Shown: in pieces, positions 10,755 to 20,900 of the stretch
Numbering within the stretch: the first letter of the stretch is position 1
Layout of the letters: every line of letters starts with the position of its first letter
Source: Bacteroidota bacterium
GTDB taxonomy: Bacteria; Bacteroidota; Bacteroidia; Chitinophagales; Chitinophagaceae
NCBI GenBank assembly: GCA_013286425.1
Contig: JABDFS010000004.1
Coordinates: 1 to 64,000 of the forward strand
Length of the DNA: 64,000 bases
Direction: 5' to 3'
Made by a program: the position numbers and the translations under genes
The notes under the pieces: model-generated
What the model saw: the letters and a program-made list of their open reading frames with translations, nothing else
The model's database searches: none
What the model was told of the DNA's origin: nothing

Positions 10755-12302
10755 TTACTCTTTCACAAACTGCTTTGTAACCACTTCATCATTTGTTTCA
10801 ATCTTCAGCAGATAATTACCTGCATATAATGAAGAAATGTTAAGATCATATGAAGAGTTCATAGCTGATAGTTCATGGCTCATGACTATGTTACCATTAA
10901 AATCAATGATAATAAGTTTTGTGTATTGTATTGATGATAAACCTTCCACATGCAATACATTTTGTGCAGGATTTGGATAGATGGAAATAGTATTTAATGT
11001 TGTTGCCTGCGCATTATTGTGTGTTTGTATGTGGTGTTTGATCTTTTGAACGATGATTTGTTTTTGGCTTTTATCATCATTGAGATACCGGGCAAAAGCA
11101 AAATTATTGGTATAAGTTCCGCCGGCAAGTAAAATTTTTCCATCATTTTGCAGTAGCGCGTCGGTGCAATACAACATAATTTTTGAACTTGTTGTGGTGC
11201 TGCCTTCTGTTCCAAAAGATGTATCAATATCGCCGGCTGGCAGGTAACGAACTATTTGAAAACTTGGATCATCCAGGCTTGGGTTTAAGGTGCCTGCTGC
11301 AACTATTTTCCCATCATTTTGAATCAGCAGTTTGTCCACTTCTGCATCTTCCTCAAATTGAGTTAATACTACTCCGTCTTTTCCAAAAGAAGAATCAACC
11401 ACTCCTTTGTTTGTAAAACGCACTAATTTCATGGGGCCGGGTGCCTCAAAAGCGCCCTGGTAACCACCCGTTACAATGCTTCCATCTTTTTGAATGGCTA
11501 TCGTTTTTAATTCATCGCTGTATTCTGCCTCTTTTGCTATGCCCGATGTTCCAAAGCTGCTTTCAGTAAGGCCATTTGGCAAATATCTTAATACCATAAA
11601 TTTTGAATCAGTAAGGTAATCGTATGTGCCGCCTACTAAAATTTTGCCATCGTTTTGAAGGATAATATTTGAAATGAGTACATCGTCAAGATTTGTAAAA
11701 ACTGTTCCACCAGTGCCAAATTCCTTATCAATGCTGCCGTCATTATTAAATCTTGTTATAAAAGCCTGTTGCGAAGCGCCTTTTCCTTTATCATCAGTGC
11801 CTGCTACAAGAATTTTTCCATCCGTTTGCAGTACCATATCCTGTGTATAAGCATTCACTTCTTCTTCTATACTATAATCAACAAGCCCATTTATTCCAAA
11901 AGACAGATCAAGGCTGCCATCCGTATTGTAACGTGCCAAAGCAATATGGCGGTATGGTATATCGTAAACCAAACCGCCGGCAATTATTTTGCCATCCGGC
12001 TGCACAGCAACTGAATTATTATAACCTCCTCCGGATGGAAAATTTGTGATTACAATACCTTGCTTTCCAAATGAAGAATCAATGCTTCCATCAATGTTAT
12101 ACCGGGCAAGAAGAAATTGACCATTGGTGCCTCCACCTGCAACATATTTACCATCTTTTTGTATTGCTACGCTCGTATTAGCGGCAGGATAGTTTCCTAT
12201 AACAACTCCGGTATCTCCAAAGGTTTTATCCAGCGTACCCGCTTTTTGCGCCATCAATTCAAGAGAAAAACATAAAACAATAAGTGTAAAGGTTAGTTTC
12301 AT
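10755..12302 (-). CDS. Delta-60 repeat protein with T9SS C-terminal sorting domain
   Basis: Repeated (I/L)QNDGKI(L/V)(V/A)GGT...RYLxxGxxDxSFGxxG units; C-terminal SIYPNPAQNVLHVEGL...LLKIETNDEVVTKQFVKE; signal peptide from internal ATG at 12302. Confidence 0.9.
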   Translation of the reverse strand: MKLTFTLIVLCFSLELMAQKAGTLDKTFGDTGVVIGNYPAANTSVAIQKDGKYVAGGGTNGQFLLARYNIDGSIDSSFGKQGIVITNFPSGGGYNNSVAVQPDGKIIAGGLVYDIPYRHIALARYNTDGSLDLSFGINGLVDYSIEEEVNAYTQDMVLQTDGKILVAGTDDKGKGASQQAFITRFNNDGSIDKEFGTGGTVFTNLDDVLISNIILQNDGKILVGGTYDYLTDSKFMVLRYLPNGLTESSFGTSGIAKEAEYSDELKTIAIQKDGSIVTGGYQGAFEAPGPMKLVRFTNKGVVDSSFGKDGVVLTQFEEDAEVDKLLIQNDGKIVAAGTLNPSLDDPSFQIVRYLPAGDIDTSFGTEGSTTTSSKIMLYCTDALLQNDGKILLAGGTYTNNFAFARYLNDDKSQKQIIVQKIKHHIQTHNNAQATTLNTISIYPNPAQNVLHVEGLSSIQYTKLIIIDFNGNIVMSHELSAMNSSYDLNISSLYAGNYLLKIETNDEVVTKQFVKE

Positions 12303-12457
12303 AGTAAAAGAGTTTGGTGTTTTGAAGATAGGCTTATTTTCTAAAGAGATAATATCCTTTGAAGGAATGCCATCCCTGTAACTGTAAAGTTCATTCAGCA
12401 ACATCCCCTGATCTGTAAAGTCTTTTGAGATAAGACACTATGATCAACAAGCTTATT

Positions 12458-12501
12458 TGTTCGATAGTTGTTCGATACTTCTTCGATAGTTGTTCGATCT
12501 A
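12458..12501. repeat. 4 x 11-bp tandem repeat (TGTTCGATAGT), followed by an inverted partial copy
   Basis: tgttcgatagt|tgttcgatact|tcttcgatagt|tgttcgatcta then ...accgaacaactaccgaag. Confidence 0.9.
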
Positions 12502-12906
12502 TAAGACCGAACAACTACCGAAGTTATATCGTCGTTTTTTCGAATAAATGAGCTTCCTGCTCCCTTCCAGCATACTGTTGGTTAGCAGGATGTATTTGTG
12601 CAATAGTGTAGGCAAACCATGGTTTGTTGTTGCTTGTCACTAAGGTCTCTAAAGTCCCTGGAGATGATTAAAATTCAAAGGGATAAAAGCGACATCAGGC
12701 GACTTTTGCAGCGTATATTTTTATTAAGAGCAAATACAATGCTATCTGTGTTTTTCGTTTTTGCGCATCCTTTTAATGTACAAGGGGTAGATGACTACTT
12801 TTTTTTACAGTTATAAGCTTGTATTCAGACAGTTGCTGTAAACATTGTGCATTTGTTATAATTTGAGCCTTTTTATTTTCTGTGCAGAAGAATTATTTAT
12901 ACTAAA

Positions 12907-15843
12907 ATGAAACTAAAAAACATTGCTTTTGTTATACTCAGCCATTGCTGCTTTTTCCAGGTACAGGCACAGCGATTTTATAAACAAACAGATGCATCGA
13001 AATATTGGGTTGACAGCGTGTTTAATTCATTAACGCCGCAACAACGCATTGCACAATTGATGGTAGTGAGAGAAAGCGGCTTGTCATCCGGAATGACTGT
13101 TTTTTATGCTGATAAAGTTGAACAGCTGATTCGCACTTATAACATCGGCTCGATATGTTTATTCCAGGGCGGACCGGTAAAGCAGGCAAACTATATCAAT
13201 TATTTTCAACAGATAGCGCAAACACCTTTGATGGTTTGTATTGATGGTGAAACAGGTTTAGGCATGCGCATGACAGACAGCGTGTTTAAATTTCCTGACC
13301 AGCTAACCATTGGTGCAGTACAGGATGCAGCGATTGCACGCGAAGTGGGAAGAGCAATTGGCGCGCAATGCAAACGCGAAGGCATACAGGTTAATTATGC
13401 GCCGGTGATAGATGTAAATAATAATCCCAATAATCCTGTTATCAACTTTCGTTCGTTTGGTGAAGACAAGTATAAAGTGGCTTTGTTTGGAACACAAATA
13501 ATGCGTGGCATACAGGAAAACAATGTAATGGCTTGTGCAAAACATTTTCCCGGCCATGGTGATGTAAGTGTTGATTCACATCTTGATCTTCCTGTCATCA
13601 GTAAGTCTTACAGTGCGCTTGATTCATTGGAATTATATCCTTTCAAAACTTTATTTAAAGAAGGCATCGGCAGCGTGATGATCGCGCATTTAAGTATTCC
13701 TGCAATTGATAACACGCCGCATCTTCCAACATCATTATCAAAAAAAAATGTAACAGATCTTTTAAGAGATACGCTCGGCTTTAATGGTATTTCATTTACA
13801 GATGCTTTAGAAATGCAGGGCGTTGCAAAATATTATCCGCAGGGCGATGCTGCGGTGCAATCGTTGGTGGCTGGCAATGATATGTTGTGTTTACCCGGTG
13901 ATGTACCGCAGGCTATAGCAAAAATTCAAACAGCAATTGCTAATAAAATTCTTGATTCAGCTGACATTGCCAATCGCATTAAAAAAGTATTACTTGTAAA
14001 ATATAATTTGGGATTGAACAATGTTGGTTACATCAATCCGCAAAATTTATATACTGAACTAAACAAAGATGTATTGCCTTTGAGAAGAAAGGTCGCAAGA
14101 AGTGCGATCACCGTTTTACGTTTAAAAGACACTGCGTTATTTCCATTAAAAGAAAATAAAAAAGTCGCTTATGTTGGTATCGGCCTTTACGATACAACTG
14201 CATTATCTACTTTTTTAAACATTGAGAAGAACGTTGATGTTTATTTAATGAATTACACTGATGGCGCTGCAGTTGCTGATTCAATTTTTAAACGCGTTGA
14301 TAGTAATTACGACGCTGTAATTATCGGTGTGCACCAGTTCAATAAATATCCTGCAAAAAATTTTGGGTTCACTGCTAATGCAATTGGCCTTATAAAAAAT
14401 TTACAGTCATCAACGCATGCGCTTACAATGGTTTTCGGCAACCCTTATGCATTAAAGAATTTTTGCGATGCAGATAATCTGATTGAATGTTATGAGGATG
14501 ATGCCATCTTCCAGGAAGCTGCATTTAACTGGTTGAATGGCGAGTTTGTTGCTTCAGGAAAATTGCCTGTTACAGTTTGTGATGCTTTTCATTATGGTGA
14601 TGGTATTGCTGATCTGGGCCTTCAAAAAATTCCTGGAGTAAGTGCCTCTGCTGTTGGAATTGACAGCGTAAAACTTTCAGCAATTGATAGCCTTGCAAAC
14701 GATGCCATTGCAGAACATGCAACGCCGGGTTGTGTTGTTCTGGTTGAAAAAGATAATAAGATAGTATTGGATAAAGCGTATGGTAATTTGACATACAACA
14801 GCAATCAGCCTGTAACCATTCAGACAGTATACGACCTCGCATCGGTAACAAAAATTTCTTCTACACTGCTTGCAGTAATGAAGTTGTATGAACAGGGAAA
14901 ACTTGACATCAGCAAAACGCTTGGCTATTATTTGCCCTGGGTGCGTGGCAGTAATAAAAGCAATTTACTGTTGCAGGATGTATTGATGCACCAGGCTGGT
15001 ATGGTTGCATTTATTCCTTTTTACAAAGAGATAATTGATGCATTCGGCAAACCTTTTCCCGGTTTTTTTAAAACGGATGAAGACTCAGGTTATGATGTTC
15101 ATGTTGCAGCAAATATGTATATGCGCAATGATTGGGTTGATACGATGTTCGCGCGCATATTGCAAAGCAACGTGTCGCACAAAAAAGAATATGTTTACAG
15201 CGATAATGATTTTATTTTTTTAGGCAAGATTGTAGAGCAGATAACAGGCCAGCCATTGAATGAATTTGTTGCTGATTCATTTTACAAACCCATGCACTTG
15301 TACAACACAACGTTTAAGCCAACTGATCATATTGCCATTAATAACATTGCGCCAACAGAAGATGAAAAACAATTTCGTTTACAGTTATTAAGAGGTTATG
15401 TGCATGATCCCGGCGCTGCCATGTTTGGCGGTGTTGCAGGCCACGCAGGTTTATTCAGCAATGCGCATGACCTTGCCATTTTATATACTATGTTGTTGAA
15501 CGGCGGAGTATGGGATGGCAGACGTTACCTGAAAAAAGAAACCATTGATTACTTCACAGCGTATCACAGCAACATCAGCAGGCGAGGTTTTGGTTATGAT
15601 AAGCCTGAAAAAGATAATGCAACACGCGCAGATCCTTATCCATGTATAAGCGCGTCGCCACAGGCATTCGGGCATTCAGGTTTTACAGGCATTTGGGTTT
15701 GGGTTGATCCGAAATATAATCTTGTTTTTATCTTTTTATCCAATCGCGTTAATCCTGATGGTGGTGATAACTCAAGGTTGATTTCATTAAACGTTCGCGG
15801 TAAAATACTGCAGGCTGTTTATGATGCCATGAAAACTAATTGA
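12907..15843 (+). CDS. GH3 (NagZ-like) beta-N-acetylhexosaminidase fused to a C-terminal serine beta-lactamase-like domain
   Basis: KHFPGHGDVSVDSHLDLPVI GH3 motif in the N-half; DLASVTKISSTLLAVMKLYEQGKLDI (SxxK) and GGVAGHAGLFSNAHDLA in the C-half. Confidence 0.92.
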   Translation: MKLKNIAFVILSHCCFFQVQAQRFYKQTDASKYWVDSVFNSLTPQQRIAQLMVVRESGLSSGMTVFYADKVEQLIRTYNIGSICLFQGGPVKQANYINYFQQIAQTPLMVCIDGETGLGMRMTDSVFKFPDQLTIGAVQDAAIAREVGRAIGAQCKREGIQVNYAPVIDVNNNPNNPVINFRSFGEDKYKVALFGTQIMRGIQENNVMACAKHFPGHGDVSVDSHLDLPVISKSYSALDSLELYPFKTLFKEGIGSVMIAHLSIPAIDNTPHLPTSLSKKNVTDLLRDTLGFNGISFTDALEMQGVAKYYPQGDAAVQSLVAGNDMLCLPGDVPQAIAKIQTAIANKILDSADIANRIKKVLLVKYNLGLNNVGYINPQNLYTELNKDVLPLRRKVARSAITVLRLKDTALFPLKENKKVAYVGIGLYDTTALSTFLNIEKNVDVYLMNYTDGAAVADSIFKRVDSNYDAVIIGVHQFNKYPAKNFGFTANAIGLIKNLQSSTHALTMVFGNPYALKNFCDADNLIECYEDDAIFQEAAFNWLNGEFVASGKLPVTVCDAFHYGDGIADLGLQKIPGVSASAVGIDSVKLSAIDSLANDAIAEHATPGCVVLVEKDNKIVLDKAYGNLTYNSNQPVTIQTVYDLASVTKISSTLLAVMKLYEQGKLDISKTLGYYLPWVRGSNKSNLLLQDVLMHQAGMVAFIPFYKEIIDAFGKPFPGFFKTDEDSGYDVHVAANMYMRNDWVDTMFARILQSNVSHKKEYVYSDNDFIFLGKIVEQITGQPLNEFVADSFYKPMHLYNTTFKPTDHIAINNIAPTEDEKQFRLQLLRGYVHDPGAAMFGGVAGHAGLFSNAHDLAILYTMLLNGGVWDGRRYLKKETIDYFTAYHSNISRRGFGYDKPEKDNATRADPYPCISASPQAFGHSGFTGIWVWVDPKYNLVFIFLSNRVNPDGGDNSRLISLNVRGKILQAVYDAMKTN

Positions 15844-15899
15844 GTTCACTACAGGCATTCATATTATCTTTATTTTCCTGATAAAATAGTTTAGTAATT

Positions 15900-16538
15900 A
15901 TGAATTTAAGCTTGCAAAACAAGATCATTCCGGTATCATACGGGGCGAAAGGAACGGGACAAGCCATCACAAAACTATTAGCTGCCGAAGGTGCAATACC
16001 GGTTATTATTGGCAGCAATGAAGAAGATAATCTTAAAACTGTTGATGAAATAAAATCTGCAGGCGGGCAATGCGCATATATAGTTGCAGAGCTTACAAAT
16101 ACTGATGAATGTAAAAATGCAATCGACCAGGTAATGCAATCATTTGGAAGGATTGACGGGCTTGTTAACAATGCTGATATTAATGGTGAAATTGAATCAG
16201 GGCAAAATGAGTATGTGAAATTTGTTGAGTCGCTATATAAAAACCTTGTGCCTTATTATTTACTGGCACATTATGCTTTACCTGCACTAAAAATTTCAAA
16301 AGGTGCGATCGTAAATATTGCTTCTCAAACAACAGATAGCGGCGGTAAAAATGCATTGGCAAGAGAATGGTCAGTTGAATTATTAAAATACAGCATACGG
16401 GTAAATGCAGTTGTAGCTGATAACCATACAACCACCGCAGATGAGATTGCCAATATGGTAGCATTTTTATTGTCGGAGAGAGCGAGTCATACAACCGGGC
16501 AGATCATACATTTAGACCGCGCTTTGGCAAATGCTTAG
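15900..16538 (+). CDS. SDR-fold protein, apparently lacking the catalytic Tyr-x3-Lys segment
   Basis: Similar to the SDR at 49632 (FGRIDGLVNNADINGEIESG, ALKISKGAIVNIAS); region after IAS is shortened. Confidence 0.65.
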   Translation: MNLSLQNKIIPVSYGAKGTGQAITKLLAAEGAIPVIIGSNEEDNLKTVDEIKSAGGQCAYIVAELTNTDECKNAIDQVMQSFGRIDGLVNNADINGEIESGQNEYVKFVESLYKNLVPYYLLAHYALPALKISKGAIVNIASQTTDSGGKNALAREWSVELLKYSIRVNAVVADNHTTTADEIANMVAFLLSERASHTTGQIIHLDRALANA

Positions 16539-16616
16539 TTATAATTCCGGGAAGATTTTAAATGAATTTGGTTTTTTCCCTTTTAAACTTATTTTTGCCG
16601 TCCTTTTAAAAGGAAC

Positions 16617-16705
16617 GGTGAGGTGGGTGAGTGGCTCAAACCAGTAGTTTGCTAAACTGCCGTACGGGTTAAACTGTACCGAGGGTTCGAATCCCTCCCT
16701 CACCG
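16617..16705 (+). tRNA. tRNA-Ser (anticodon GCU)
   Basis: GGTGAGG/CCTCACC acceptor; anticodon arm GTAGT-TTGCTAA-ACTGC; long variable arm; T-arm GAGGG-TTCGAAT-CCCTC; discriminator G. Confidence 0.95.
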
Positions 16706-16862
16706 CAAAACAAAAACAAAGCCTTCGCACAAGCGGGGGCATTTTTATTTACGGGGCGTACGAAGCTTGCTTTGTTAAGCACTGGAAATAAAAATACCCA
16801 CGGGCACGAACAGTGCCGGCTTGTTTTTGTTTTGACTACCCACTAACAGGATCAGTGTAGCT

Positions 16863-16879
16863 AATCCCTCCCTCACCGC
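16863..16879 (+). repeat. 17-bp direct repeat of the tRNA-Ser 3' end (att-like)
   Basis: aatccctccctcaccgc identical at 16690-16706 and 16863-16879. Confidence 0.8.
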
Positions 16880-16915
16880 TGGAAGCGGTTTTATACACTT
16901 CAATTAATTAAAGAA

Positions 16916-16949
16916 AGCTCGTGAAACGTAAGTGGGACGGGCTTTTTTG
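16916..16949 (+). terminator. Probable Rho-independent terminator
   Basis: AGCTCGT...ACGGGCT stem (one G-U pair) followed by TTTTTT. Confidence 0.6.
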
Positions 16950-17105
16950 CATTTTTAGCACTTCCTGCTTAAAGCGAGTTTATTTCAATTTTCGTGTAAT
17001 TTTTATGCGATATATGTAGCTGATAACAACAGCAATAATCTCCGGGAAGAAAAAAATAAATTAAAATATTGCCTATGAAATTGAATACGATGATGCTGCA
17101 AACAC

Positions 17106-17300
17106 TTACCCTACCTGTCGCATATAACTTTCCAGGTATTCTTTAGGCGATTTTTTTACAACGCTCTTAAAAACGCGGTTAAAATTTGTTATACTGTTGA
17201 AGCCGGTATTGTAAGCAATACATGCCATGGTGTCGTTGCTGTTTTCCATGAGTTTTTTACAAGCTTCATTAACTCTTATTTGGTTTATAAAGCTAACCAA
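17106..17300 (-). pseudogene. Fragment of an AraC-family regulator (C-terminal HTH only)
   Basis: RVNEACKKLMENSNDTMACIAYNTGFNSITNFNRVFKSVVKKSPKEYLE; no N-terminal part in frame upstream. Confidence 0.75.
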
Positions 17301-17573
17301 AGTGTTTTAAAGATCAATCATTCCAAAGTCATTACCGAATGAAGAAGCAGCTAAACAACAATATAAACGGGCGTGTAAAAACTACAATCGAGCTGGGTGC
17401 TTTTTTAAAAAGTTTTATGATTGCAAGCTTCTGATCGATGCGTTAAGGAAGAAGAGTATTTTACTTTCAGGCATGTAAACCAGCCACAGGGTATATTATA
17501 AAGTTGAAAGCACTATCCTCATGCCTTACGTTACCGGTTTTTAAATTATGATAAAATTTTTATAAAAAAATTT

Positions 17574-17589
17574 GCTTAAACGATTAAAT
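17574..17589 (+). promoter_or_regulatory. LacI-type operator 1
   Basis: GCTTAAACGATTAAAT; pseudopalindrome centred on CG (TTAAACGATTAA / TTAATCGTTTAA). Confidence 0.75.
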
Positions 17590-17636
17590 GCTCATATTTT
17601 CGTTTTTCACTTTTTGAATAGTTGTTATAATTAATT

Positions 17637-17652
17637 GCTTAAACGATTAAAC
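17637..17652 (+). promoter_or_regulatory. LacI-type operator 2
   Basis: GCTTAAACGATTAAAC. Confidence 0.75.
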
Positions 17653-17703
17653 AATAGTAAACACTGACTGGATTTATTTTAAGAACGATTGAAGAACCCA
17701 ATT

Positions 17704-17719
17704 GCTTAAACGATTAAAT
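17704..17719 (+). promoter_or_regulatory. LacI-type operator 3
   Basis: GCTTAAACGATTAAAT. Confidence 0.75.
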
Positions 17720-17725
17720 GAAAAA

Positions 17726-17827
17726 CTTGCTATGCCTTTTCCTGTAACGGTTGAAAATGATCCCTGTCAATCTGCTTTGCTGCGGCCTGAAATATATTTC
17801 AGCGGGCTGCTGGTATTAAAAAAATAA
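17726..17827 (+). promoter_or_regulatory. Conserved susC leader (copy 1)
   Basis: About 100 nt nearly identical to 34496-34597, including palindrome CTGAAATATATTTCAG. Confidence 0.7.
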
Positions 17828-17952
17828 TTACCGAAGTGTCGATTGATTCCTGCTGTTAAATGAAGAAGTGCAAAGTGGCACATCTTATACTTATTCTCTC
17901 TTTAAAAAGAGGGTACAAACTCCTTTTGTCTTTAATGCAAAACAAAATAGCC

Positions 17953-20900
17953 ATGAATCTAAATTTTATTGAACTGCATCCTGCGCTGCTTGTTACACGA
18001 TGCTTAAAGCCGTTCATGCAAATGCGAAAAAAAATAACCGCATTGCTGCTTACAATGTTCTTATTAAACAGTTTTCTTTTTGCCCAGCAATCACCCGTTA
18101 CGGGAAAAATAACCGATGAAAAATCAAATCCATTGATTGGTGTCGCTGTTAAAGTATCCGGTAGTCATACCGGTGTTATTACTGATGTAAATGGTAACTT
18201 TTCCATCAATGCATCCAAAGGGCAAACACTGGAAATAAGTTATGTTGGAAAGATGAATGAAAAAGTTATTGTTGGTGACAATTCTCTTATCAACATCACA
18301 CTTAAAGACCAAACCGGATCTGACCTAAATGAAGTGGTTGTTACTGGTTACATGACACAAAAGAAGGCAGACCTTACAGGTGCTGTTGCTGTTGTTTCTG
18401 CAAAAGATCTAAGCAAAGATCATGGCACCACTAACATTATGCAATCATTGCAAGGTGTTGTGCCTGGTTTGCATATATCAACAGATGGTAATCCAACCGG
18501 CAATGTAGATGTTCAGATAAGAGGCCTTACATCATTAAATGGTGGCTCGCCTTTAATTGTAATTGATGGTGTGCCGAGCTATATGAACCTGCGCGATATT
18601 AATCCCGATAATATTGCTTCCATGCAGATTTTAAAAGATGCTTATTCTGCAAGTATTTATGGTACACAAGGTGGCGCCGGTGTTATATTAATTCAAACTA
18701 AAAAAGGCCAGGCAGGAAAAGCAAAAATTTCTTATGATGGTTCTGTAGGATTTGCTTCCTGGAATAATAAGCCGGCCATGTTAAATACCATGCAATACGG
18801 ACAGGCATTGTGGCAGGCTGCCGTTAACGATGGACAAGATCCTAATGCAGTTACACAGATATATGATTATGACTGGCACAAAGATGCTAGCGGTATTCCT
18901 GTATTAGATAAAGCAACACCTATTGCATATTTAAATGCTGATTCAACAATGCCATCTGCCAATACAAATTGGTTAGATGCTATTTCGCAAAACGGCATTC
19001 AGCAAAATCATCAGCTTACTATCTCCGGTGGTAATGATAAATCAACTTCGTTACTGTCATTAAATTATATGGAGAACCAGGGCACACAGATATATACAGG
19101 ATATAAAAGATTTACGCTACGTGTAAATACTGATTATAAAGTGATCAATGATCATTTTTCTATCGGTGAAAATGTGGAAGCATCGCATATGCTTGTAAAT
19201 GATCAAAACGTAATGCATGATGCATTGGTTGAACCACCAATCATTCCTGTGCATACAACAGATGGTGGCTGGGGTGGTTCTGCCGTTGCTTTAGGAATGG
19301 ACGATTACTGGAATCCTGTCAGAGAACTTACATTGAATAAAGACAATGGCGATAAATACAATAAACTTTATGGCGATGTACATGCCAATGTTTATCTCAA
19401 AAACTTCACTTTGCATTCACAGTTAGGGATGATCTATACTGATGGTTATCACCGCAACATTCAGTTCACATTTGAAGAAGGTGGTGGCAAGTTCAACCCG
19501 ATTAGCAGTGTTGACCAATGGTATTGGAGAGAAACAACGCTTGATCTTACCAATACAATCGATTATAAATACAACAAAGGCAAACACAATCTTGATGTGT
19601 TGGGCGGTATGGAAGCTAATAAATATGTTACTGAAACAATGGATGCCAACAGGCAGGATATTGCTTTTCAAAATTATGATTATGCATATTTATCAACTGC
19701 AACCGGTAACATGTCAATGAGTGGAGGAGGCGATAAATATAACCTGATGTCTTACTTTGGTAAATTCAACTATTCTTATAACTCAAAATATCTTTTATCA
19801 GGTTCTTTAAGATATGATGGTTCATCAAAATTCGGATCTGATAACAGGTTCGCATTATTCCCGGCAATATCCGGCGGATGGCGTATAAGCCAGGAAGATT
19901 TTCTTGCAAACAATAATGTGATCTCAGATCTAAAATTAAGGGCAAGCTGGGGTAAGAACGGAAGCCTTGCAAATATTAATTCATTAAATGCACAAACATT
20001 CTTTGCCCCTGATTATAATGTTACTTCATATAGCATCGATGGTTCTGAAACCGGTAGTTTGCCTTCAGGATTTTATAAAGTACAAACAGGTAATCAGGAT
20101 TTAAGATGGGAAGGAACAACGCAAACAAATATTGGTATAGACTTTGGCTTCTTCAAACAGGCACTATCCGGTTCGCTGGATTTTTATAAAAAGTATACAG
20201 ACGGCATGTTGGTTTCACCTCCTTATCCAGGAGCTGAAGGTGAAGGTGCTAACCAATTCATCAACGCTGCTGATATGACGGATAAAGGTGTTGAACTTTC
20301 TGTTACTTATTCATCCAGATCGCACAAAGATTTTAATTACCAGATCAGCGGTAATATTGCTTATAATAAAAATGTTGTAGATGACCTGCCTGCTTCCGTT
20401 CAATATTCATGGGGCGGAAGCGCGTTGAAGGGTGATGGTATTGATGGGCATCCATGGGGTTCTTATTATGGATTTATTGCTGATGGAATTTATCAAAATC
20501 AACAACAGGTTGATGCTGGTCCTGATCAGCCCGGCAAAGGTATAGGCAGAATTCGCTATATGGATATTTCAGGCCCTGATGGAAAACCAGATGGGAAAAT
20601 TGATTATGATTACGATCGTACCTGGATTGGTAATAACGTAGTAATACAAAATGGTGGCTTAGCGACTGTAGTTCCTAAAGTGGAATATGGTTTCTCAATC
20701 AATCTTTCTTATAAAAGTTTTGATCTCTCTATGTCATGGCAGGGTGTTGCCGGAATTGAAGAATACGATGGCTGGAAATCATACAGCGATTTCTGGAATG
20801 TTTGGGTACAAAATGGCTTCAATCATCCTACACGCGTGTTGGATGCATGGACGCCAACTAATACAAGTTCTACTATTCCTGCTTTATCATTAAACAATGT

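Noticed and set aside
12619-12816. 65-aa ORF upstream of the GH3 fusion
   Set aside because: No recognisable family, AT-rich intergenic DNA, poor composition; likely spurious.
17680-17696. aagaacgattgaag (and attaaaccgattgaag at 34449) as extra operators
   Set aside because: Conserved between copies but the palindrome is poor; could be weak sites or only part of the duplicated promoter.
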